DNA of 7,052 bases from an uncultured Burkholderiales bacterium (GTDB taxonomy: Bacteria > Pseudomonadota > Gammaproteobacteria > Burkholderiales > Burkholderiaceae_C). Of this stretch, positions 1-4,692 are shown piece after piece. The notes under the pieces were generated by a model, which saw nothing but the letters and a program-made list of their open reading frames with translations, made no database searches and was not told the DNA's origin. Position numbers and translations under genes: made by a program. Position 1 is the first letter of the stretch; every line of letters begins with the position of its first letter. The stretch covers positions 1 to 7,052 of the forward strand of contig CAIQIL010000248.1 in the NCBI GenBank assembly GCA_903871865.1, in the 5' to 3' direction.

Positions 1-1
1 C

Positions 2-427
2 CCCAACGTCTGCAACCTGTCGCTGATGATCGGCGACCGCTTCTTCGGTTGGCGCGGTGCCCTCACCGCCCTGGCCGGCCTGATCCTTGCGCCCATGGCC
101 TTGATGCTGCTGCTCGCCTGGGGCCTGGGCGAGGCCAGCAGCCTGCCCCACGCCCAAGGACTGATCCGTGGCGCCCTGGGCGGCATCGCGGCGGTGGCGG
201 CGGGCCAGATCATCGGCACGGTGCTCAAGTTGTCGGCACCGCTGCGTGAACACGAATTGGGCTGGCCCGCCTGCCTGGGCCTGGCTGCGCTGGCGCTGGC
301 GCTCGTCGTCCACTGGCATTGGCCTCTGGTCCAGGTGCTGCTGAGCCTGGGCGGCGGCGCCTGCCTGGTGAGCGACGCCCTGCTCAAACGCCAGGCCGCG
401 CGGCAGGCGCCAGGGCCACAGGCATGA
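2..427 (+). CDS. Chromate transporter, short CHR protein (first of pair), 5' partial
   Basis: This is the last 141 residues of an integral membrane protein whose start lies left of the window; the frame is open from base 2. The visible part begins with PNVCNLSLMIGDRFFG followed by WRGALTALAGL, which matches the conserved segment after the PGP motif of CHR-domain (ChrA) transporters. Three or four hydrophobic segments follow, then a basic end (KRQAARQ). CHR proteins export chromate across the inner membrane. The single-domain (short) type is usually encoded as a tandem pair thought to act together, and the next gene is a second CHR domain overlapping this stop codon by ATGA, which fits that arrangement. 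Family assignment is firm. Chromate as the true substrate is inferred, since many CHR proteins are untested. Confidence 0.85.
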   Translation, partial: PNVCNLSLMIGDRFFGWRGALTALAGLILAPMALMLLLAWGLGEASSLPHAQGLIRGALGGIAAVAAGQIIGTVLKLSAPLREHELGWPACLGLAALALALVVHWHWPLVQVLLSLGGGACLVSDALLKRQAARQAPGPQA

Positions 428-972
428 GCGTGCCGGTCTGGTCCTGGTCGCCAGAGGTCTGGTGGACCCTGTTCGGGCACTTCATCGCCTTGTCGCTGAT
501 GTCGATCGGCGGTGCCATCACCCTGGTGCCCGACATGCACCGCCGCCTGGTGCAAGACAGCGCCTTGCTCAGCGATGCCGACTTCACCGGTGCCATCGCC
601 TTGGCACAGGCCGCGCCCGGGCCGAACGTGCTGTTCGTGGCCCTGATGGGCTGGTACGCGGGCGGCCTGGGTGGCGCGGTGCTCAGCATGGTGGGCATCA
701 TGCTGCCCTCGACGACACTGGCGCTGGCGGTGTCGCGCTGGGTGTCGGTGCGGCGCCACTGGCTGGGCGTGCGCGCCTTCCAGGCCGGCATGACGCCCGT
801 CACCGTGGGTTTGCTGCTGGCCACGGGCTGGCACCTCATGCCACCGATTGACGGCCAACCACGGGCCTGGGTCCTGGCGGTGGCTGTGGCCTTGCTGGTC
901 TGGCGCACCCGCATCCGCTTGACCTGGCTGGTGCTGGCAGGGGCGGTGCTGGGCGCCCTCGGGGTGGTCTGA
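424..972 (+). CDS. Chromate transporter, short CHR protein (second of pair)
   Basis: This complete 182-residue membrane protein belongs to the CHR (ChrA) family. Near the N-terminus it has the family pattern FGHFIALSLMSIGGA (about 17-31), and then the signature AQAAPGPN at 61-68, followed by WYAGGLGGAVLSMVGIMLPS with further hydrophobic helices to the C-terminus. The ATG at 424 overlaps the TGA of the upstream CHR gene (ATGA). There is no good Shine-Dalgarno sequence, so translation is probably coupled to the upstream gene, giving balanced amounts of two half-transporters. In-frame codons upstream of 424 exist but lie wholly inside the first CHR gene and would add a proline/arginine-rich stretch unlike the family. 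The role would be chromate or related oxyanion efflux. The pairing is seen in the sequence; the substrate is inferred. Confidence 0.88.
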   Translation: MSVPVWSWSPEVWWTLFGHFIALSLMSIGGAITLVPDMHRRLVQDSALLSDADFTGAIALAQAAPGPNVLFVALMGWYAGGLGGAVLSMVGIMLPSTTLALAVSRWVSVRRHWLGVRAFQAGMTPVTVGLLLATGWHLMPPIDGQPRAWVLAVAVALLVWRTRIRLTWLVLAGAVLGALGVV

Positions 973-1011
973 GGCACACTCAAGGGCTTGCGCACCTCTG
1001 CCAAAAAAGCC

Positions 1012-1311
1012 ATGAACGCCATGCCAACGCCTGCCACGCCCTTGCCCATCGCGCATCAAGCCAGCATCGGGCGCTTCGAAACCACGGTCGAAGGCCTGCG
1101 CTGCGAACTCGACTACCAGCTTGACGGGCAGCTCATGCGCATCACCCACACCGGTGTGCCACGGGCCCTGGAAGGTCGCGGCATCGCCGCCGCGCTGGTT
1201 GCACATGCCCTCGGGTGGGCGCGCGCGCAAGGCCACCGGGTGCAGCCGCTGTGCAGCTATGTGCAGGTGTACGTGCGGCGCCACCCCGAGTGGCAGGACC
1301 TGCTGGCCTGA
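1012..1311 (+). CDS. Small GNAT-fold N-acetyltransferase (YjdJ/NATD1-like)
   Basis: This is a 99-residue protein of the minimal GNAT type (Acetyltransf_CG, COG2388). The core shows LDYQLDGQLMRITHTGVP at 33-50, the acetyl-CoA-binding loop EGRGIAAALV at 54-63, and the family ending PLCSYVQVYVRRHPEW at 79-94, which closely resembles the usual 'PLCPFV..Y..RHPEY' end. Such proteins are about 90-110 residues long, so this one is complete. Their acyl acceptor is generally unknown and I cannot assign one. The start is uncertain: ATG at 1012 is chosen, but ATG at 1021 and TTG at 988 are in frame, and none has a convincing ribosome-binding site. The gene lies 39 nt after the CHR pair on the same strand and may be co-transcribed. 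It converges on the exosortase gene with 28 nt between stop codons and no visible terminator. Confidence 0.8.
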   Translation: MNAMPTPATPLPIAHQASIGRFETTVEGLRCELDYQLDGQLMRITHTGVPRALEGRGIAAALVAHALGWARAQGHRVQPLCSYVQVYVRRHPEWQDLLA

Positions 1312-1339
1312 AGCTGGTCTGCAGGATCAGCACCTTGGC

Positions 1340-2971
1340 TCAAGGCCTTGCCGCACCTTCGGACGGTGCGCCCAGCACACGCAGACGCTGCTGCGGCGAC
1401 AAGGCCGCTGCCAGGTCCCGCACGAAGATCTCCTGCCAGTGCCAGCCCGCTTCCGCGTTGGCATCGATGGTGGAGATGCGCACCAGCAGGCCATCGGCCA
1501 AGCCGCGGTGGCTCAGCCCTGCGATGAGCTGGCGCACCTTGAGGCTGGCCTCGTCACGCACGGGCTCATCGCCCAGCAAGCGCCAGTAGGTGATGGGCTC
1601 GGGGCGCTCGGGCAAGGCCGCCATCAGGCGCACCACAGGCAGGCTGAGCGAACCCGCCACGCCTGGGAATGCCAAAGTGCCCGGCGTGACATCGCTGACG
1701 CGGAAGCCCCCGGCCCGGTAGCAGACCTCTGGGCGGTGCATCTGCAAACCCACCGACTGCTGGCGCCCATAGGCCACCGACAGCATCACCCGCTGGCCAC
1801 TCGGGTGGACGTAGGTGCGCTCCAGCACCTGGTCGTACATCTGGAAGCGCCGCGCCGCCTCGAAAGCAGGCCGCACCATGCCAGAAGCCACCGGGTCCAG
1901 TCGCCAGGCACTGCGTTGCACGCCAGAGGGCACACCCACCTGGGTCGGGACCTCTTTCGGAAACAGGGCTTCCAGCGGCACCTGCGCACGGGCCTCGGCT
2001 TCGGCCGAGACGCCAGGCCGCAGCCAGAGGCTCGCCAGCGCAGCCACCACGAGGCAGGCGGCCAGACCCAGACCGCGCCGCGCCATGGGTGCGCCAGGCG
2101 ATGTCGCATCCAAGGCCGTGGCCGGCGGGACGACCGCTGCGTCCGCAGGCACTCGCCTGTCAGGCCAGATCAAACCCAGCAGCGCGTCCGCACCGGCCAT
2201 CAACACCAGCGCGACAGCGAACAACACGAGGCCGGCAAAATTGTGGACAAAGCCCTGCCCCGCCGCATCGCCGAAATGGTGGGTCACGACCACCAGGATC
2301 ATCACCCGCACGACATTGGCCAGGAAGGACACGGGCACGGCCAGCACGGCCAGCAGCCCGTTGCGCCACCACGAGGTGTGCTGCGCCAGGTGGCTGTACA
2401 GCAGGCCCATGGCCTCCAGGATGAACATGGAGTGCAGCCCGGCACAGGCCTCGGCCACCAGCAGTTGGTACTGACCCACCGTGATGACGACGCCGCTGCG
2501 CCCCACCGGGTAACCCACCCCGGACAGCACGAAGGTGGCCACCATGGACACCGCCTCCTTGAGCGGCGCCGTCAGCGCCAGCACCAGCGAGAACGGCAAC
2601 GGCATCGCAAACAGGCAGAACAGCCAGGCAAACCAGGTGCGACGCAGCCCCTGCCAGCCGCGCGCCGCCCACATCACCAGCAGGGCCGACAACCACAGGG
2701 ACAGCAACTCGATGCGGATGAACTCCTGCGAGCGCCCCAGCACATAGCCCAGCAAGCACAGCCCCCAGGCCAGCCAGAAGATGGCACCCAGGCGCTCAGG
2801 CCGGCCGGCAGAGGTCGCGTCACGCTGGCGCCAGACCAGCCAGGCGGCCACGCCCAGCAACAGCAGCTCGTGGCCCTGGCTGTAGGCCGTCCAGGTGCCA
2901 AACAACCAGTCCCACAGGCTGGGGATGGCCAGGCTCAACCAGGCCAGGGGCAAGAGCAAAGTCAGTGACAC
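1340..2971 (-). CDS. xrtB: Exosortase B with fused C-terminal EpsI domain
   Basis: This 543-residue protein fuses two modules. Residues about 1-268 form a polytopic exosortase. The putative catalytic Cys176 lies in VAEACAGLHSMF, the conserved Arg222 in FLANVVRVM, and His243 in GQGFVHNFAG. The stretch GRSGVVITVGQYQLLV just before the Cys, and THHFGDAAGQGFVH, are characteristic of the XrtB subgroup. After a Pro/Ala linker and another membrane segment (about 300-317), the rest is an EpsI (DUF3485) domain with HRPEVCYRAGGF around 412-423. Exosortases are inner-membrane cysteine proteases that process PEP-CTERM tails; EpsI helps exopolysaccharide or surface-protein handling but its exact role is not settled. 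The GTG at 2971 is chosen because GGAG sits 8 nt upstream. A TTG at 2977 is in frame but only 2 nt from that GGAG. The gene follows epsD by 54 nt, so it is likely co-transcribed. Confidence 0.92.
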   Translation of the reverse strand: MSLTLLLPLAWLSLAIPSLWDWLFGTWTAYSQGHELLLLGVAAWLVWRQRDATSAGRPERLGAIFWLAWGLCLLGYVLGRSQEFIRIELLSLWLSALLVMWAARGWQGLRRTWFAWLFCLFAMPLPFSLVLALTAPLKEAVSMVATFVLSGVGYPVGRSGVVITVGQYQLLVAEACAGLHSMFILEAMGLLYSHLAQHTSWWRNGLLAVLAVPVSFLANVVRVMILVVVTHHFGDAAGQGFVHNFAGLVLFAVALVLMAGADALLGLIWPDRRVPADAAVVPPATALDATSPGAPMARRGLGLAACLVVAALASLWLRPGVSAEAEARAQVPLEALFPKEVPTQVGVPSGVQRSAWRLDPVASGMVRPAFEAARRFQMYDQVLERTYVHPSGQRVMLSVAYGRQQSVGLQMHRPEVCYRAGGFRVSDVTPGTLAFPGVAGSLSLPVVRLMAALPERPEPITYWRLLGDEPVRDEASLKVRQLIAGLSHRGLADGLLVRISTIDANAEAGWHWQEIFVRDLAAALSPQQRLRVLGAPSEGAARP

Positions 2972-2979
2972 CGGCAAAA

Positions 2980-2983
2980 CTCC
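2980..2983 (-). promoter_or_regulatory. Ribosome-binding site that decides the xrtB start
   Basis: On the minus strand GGAG is followed by eight bases and then GTG at 2971. The alternative TTG at 2977 lies two bases after GGAG, too close for normal initiation. A nearby ATG at 2985 is in another frame and reaches a stop after seven codons. Confidence 0.55.
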
Positions 2984-3025
2984 ATGTTCAGCGCAGCCCA
3001 GTCACCGCGCCAGGTGCATGCGCGT

Positions 3026-3934
3026 TCAGTGGCTGGCCGCCGGTGGCGTCACGCTGGCTGCCTGCGCAGCAGAAGCAGCGGAGGGGGGCACAGCGCTTGC
3101 AGCCGCTGGGGCTTGCGCCATCAAGCGGTTGATCTTGGCCTGCTCGCGCAAACGGGTCATGCCGTCGCGCACCGCTTCCTGGCGGCGCTGTCCAGTCAGC
3201 ACGGCCTGGATGGCCGGCGTCGCCTGGCCCAGCAGCACCGGCGCGTCTTCCGTCTTGATCACCGTCAGCACGTAAACGCTCTCAGGCCTGCGCAAGGCCA
3301 GGGACTGGCCGGGCTTGAGCTTGGCCAGCCGGGGCAGCAACTCCAGCGGCAACCCCTCGGCCCACTGCGCAAAGCGTCGGCTCTTGCGCGGCACCTTCTG
3401 TTGCGCCAGCCAGGCCTGCAACTCCTCCACGCTGGCGGTCGATTCAGCTTTGCGCAACCAGGCCTCCACCTCCGCACCCGTGACCTGGGCCACGGTCTCT
3501 TCCAGCAGGTACTGGCGGCGCTGCGAGAACAGTTCCGGGTGCGCGTCGTAGTAGCGCTCCACCGCGCTGGTGTCCGGCAGAGACGCCTTCTCGGCGAGCT
3601 GGTCCTGGTAGGCACGGGCCAGCACTTCGCGGCGAGCCAGCGTCAGGGCCTGCAGGGTCTTGGGCGTGTTGTCCAGCCCCGCCTGAACGGCTGCCTGGGC
3701 GGCCAGCTCTTGCTCGATGAGGCTGTCCAGCGCGCGGGCCGAAGCCTGCTCGCCAAACCTCGCGCCCAGCGACGGCTGCAACTGCAGCAAGGCCTCCACC
3801 TGGTGGACCGAGATTTCCCCCTCGTTGACCTGTGCCGCCACCTGCGACTCACTGGCTGCAGGCGCAGCACCCTTCTTGTTGCAACCACCCAGCAAGGCCA
3901 GCGCGGCCACGAATGGCACCCACATCTTGGTCAA
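3026..3934 (-). CDS. epsD: EpsD-family peptidyl-prolyl isomerase-like lipoprotein
   Basis: This 302-residue secreted lipoprotein has a short basic N-terminus (MTKMW), a hydrophobic stretch, and the lipobox LGGC with the lipidated Cys18. The following Asn gives no inner-membrane retention signal, so outer-membrane anchoring is likely. From about residue 32 (VAAQVNEGEISVHQVEALL) it resembles the SurA/EpsD N-terminal helical region; ERYYDAHPELFSQRRQY lies near 150-165, where the parvulin-like part begins, and SLALRRPESVYVLTVIK further on resembles the end of that domain. Residues 272-302 are low-complexity Ala/Ser/Pro. EpsD proteins accompany XrtB loci and are annotated as peptidyl-prolyl isomerases, but the usual HIL and GGDLG-type parvulin motifs are not visible, so a chaperone role is as likely. 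TTG at 3934 is chosen because AGGAG lies 6 nt upstream; ATG at 3925 would be 15 nt away. xrtB follows 54 nt downstream. Confidence 0.85.
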   Translation of the reverse strand: MTKMWVPFVAALALLGGCNKKGAAPAASESQVAAQVNEGEISVHQVEALLQLQPSLGARFGEQASARALDSLIEQELAAQAAVQAGLDNTPKTLQALTLARREVLARAYQDQLAEKASLPDTSAVERYYDAHPELFSQRRQYLLEETVAQVTGAEVEAWLRKAESTASVEELQAWLAQQKVPRKSRRFAQWAEGLPLELLPRLAKLKPGQSLALRRPESVYVLTVIKTEDAPVLLGQATPAIQAVLTGQRRQEAVRDGMTRLREQAKINRLMAQAPAAASAVPPSAASAAQAASVTPPAASH

Positions 3935-3940
3935 ATCAAA

Positions 3941-3945
3941 CTCCT
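3941..3945 (-). promoter_or_regulatory. Ribosome-binding site that decides the epsD start
   Basis: The minus strand reads AGGAG, then TTTGAT, then TTG (3934), a spacing of 6 nt. The in-frame ATG three codons later (3925) is 15 nt from the same AGGAG, too far for efficient use. The TTG start also adds a lysine to the n-region of the signal peptide. Confidence 0.6.
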
Positions 3946-3974
3946 GTCGAGGGACGCATCCACGCACAAAATCC

Positions 3975-4000
3975 AAAAAAAAACGGACCCGAAGGTCCGT
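3975..4000 (-). terminator. Rho-independent terminator after the PEP-CTERM gene
   Basis: Read on the minus strand, ACGGACC, the loop TTCG and GGTCCGT form a perfect 7-bp stem closed by a cUUCGg tetraloop, a very stable RNA loop. It runs directly into a tract of nine T (the first also closes the stem). It lies 69 nt after the PEP-CTERM stop codon and only about 30 nt before the epsD ribosome-binding site. On the plus strand the stem is preceded by A's but has no T tract after it, so termination is one-directional. Confidence 0.93.
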
Positions 4001-4011
4001 GATGGCACCAA

Positions 4012-4061
4012 CGGGCATGGCCCGCTCGTGGGTGACCCGGGAGGCCACCATGGATGGTAGC
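4012..4061 (-). repeat. Two small inverted repeats in the PEP-CTERM 3' untranslated region
   Basis: Between the PEP-CTERM stop codon and the terminator are two further hairpin-capable inverted repeats. One spans 4044-4061 (GCCACCATGGATGGTAGC on the plus strand, pairing almost end to end with one wobble). The other spans 4012-4024 (CGGGC, ATG, GCCCG). Between them lies the near-palindrome GGGTGACCC at 4030-4038. With the terminator this gives a heavily structured 90-nt leader/trailer. The pairing is seen in the sequence; a function such as mRNA protection or protein binding is speculation. Confidence 0.4.
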
Positions 4062-4068
4062 AGCCCGA

Positions 4069-4626
4069 TCAGGCGGCTTTGCGGCTGCGACGCAACAGCA
4101 AACCAACGCCAGCCAAGCCCATGGCGGTCAGCGCGATGTCAGCGGGCTCGGGTGCCGGCGACGCCACCGAAGCGGTGGTGCGGATGGTACCAGTGTAAGA
4201 GGCGGAACCAGAGGAGAACGTCAAGCCTGCCACGTAGCCCGTGACCGCCAGCTTGTACGTGCCAGCGCTCAGGCCGCTGAAGCTGAAGGTGTTGGTCGTG
4301 CCGTCGTAGGGGATGCTGAGGTCCACGCCGTAGTAGGAGCCAAACGACGTGCTGCCCAGGATCAGCGAGGTCAGGACGACGTCGCGGTCGAAGGACAACA
4401 ACGCCTTCAGGAGCGAACCATCCTTGGTCGTGCCCGACACCGAGCCGGCATTGCCGATCGTGAAAGTGTAATAGTCGGTGAACCCAGGTGTCACGTCATA
4501 AAACGTGTTGCCGAAGGTCGTGTCGGCTGCAGACAGCGTGCCCAGGTTGCTGTCGATGGCAAGCGCACCGGAACAGGCCAAAGCCAGAACTGCGCTGATG
4601 GAACCCATTCGGATCACGGTTTGCAT
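4069..4626 (-). CDS. PEP-CTERM sorting-domain surface protein, FxDxF-like
   Basis: This 185-residue secreted protein begins with a Sec signal peptide (about 1-23, likely cleaved after ALA23). The mature part has no cysteine, is rich in Ser/Thr/Gly, and is predicted to be beta-sheet. DVTPGFTDYYTFTIGNAGSVSG at its N-terminal end (44-65) recalls the FxDxF family of PEP-CTERM proteins, here with F49, D51 and Y53. SGLSAGTYKLAVTGYVAG (118-134) resembles a small adhesin-like strand pair. The C-terminus is a classic exosortase tail: PEP at 159-161, a hydrophobic helix (about 163-178) and RRSRK at 179-183. It should be exported, processed by an exosortase and released or attached at the surface, often together with exopolysaccharide. 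ATG at 4626 has GAGG 5 nt upstream; an in-frame ATG at 4677 would place extra polar residues before the signal peptide. The gene is followed by a strong terminator. Confidence 0.9.
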   Translation of the reverse strand: MQTVIRMGSISAVLALACSGALAIDSNLGTLSAADTTFGNTFYDVTPGFTDYYTFTIGNAGSVSGTTKDGSLLKALLSFDRDVVLTSLILGSTSFGSYYGVDLSIPYDGTTNTFSFSGLSAGTYKLAVTGYVAGLTFSSGSASYTGTIRTTASVASPAPEPADIALTAMGLAGVGLLLRRSRKAA

Positions 4627-4631
4627 GACTG

Positions 4632-4635
4632 CCTC
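4632..4635 (-). promoter_or_regulatory. Ribosome-binding site of the PEP-CTERM gene
   Basis: GAGG on the minus strand lies five bases before ATG at 4626. This supports that start over the upstream in-frame ATG at 4677, and it is the start that leaves a clean signal peptide. Confidence 0.6.
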
Positions 4636-4660
4636 ACTGCGTTGTCGATGGCCAAATGGT

Positions 4661-4672
4661 ACACAGATGTGT
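4661..4672. repeat. Inverted repeat upstream of the PEP-CTERM gene
   Basis: ACACA-GA-TGTGT is a perfect 5-bp inverted repeat in the 66-nt gap between waaA and the PEP-CTERM gene, about 35 nt before the start codon. The size and symmetry would suit a dimeric regulator, but no convincing -35/-10 pair can be placed around it and no second copy was noticed in the window, so it may be chance. Confidence 0.25.
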
Positions 4673-4692
4673 TGCATATTGTTACCCCTGGG

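Noticed and set aside
384..1049. Minus-strand open frame opposite the chromate transporter
   Set aside because: It has no recognisable domain; the plus strand carries clear CHR motifs over the same bases.
1121..2968. Long open frame on the plus strand (over 600 codons) opposite xrtB
   Set aside because: It is Gln/His/Arg/Gly-rich, matches no family, and mirrors the real exosortase gene. Long antisense frames are common in GC-rich coding DNA.
2984..4060. Plus-strand open frame opposite epsD, and another at 4810-6141 opposite waaA
   Set aside because: Both have the repetitive Gln/Arg/Gly composition of antisense shadows and cover recognisable minus-strand genes.
4557..4626. PEP-CTERM protein as a lipoprotein (Cys18 in the signal region)
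   Set aside because: The residue three before the Cys is Ala, not Leu/Val/Ile, and a normal signal peptidase I site (ALA) follows directly.
4627..4677. Upstream ATG at 4677 as the start of the PEP-CTERM gene
   Set aside because: It would add 17 polar residues before the signal peptide, while ATG at 4626 has a well-spaced GAGG.
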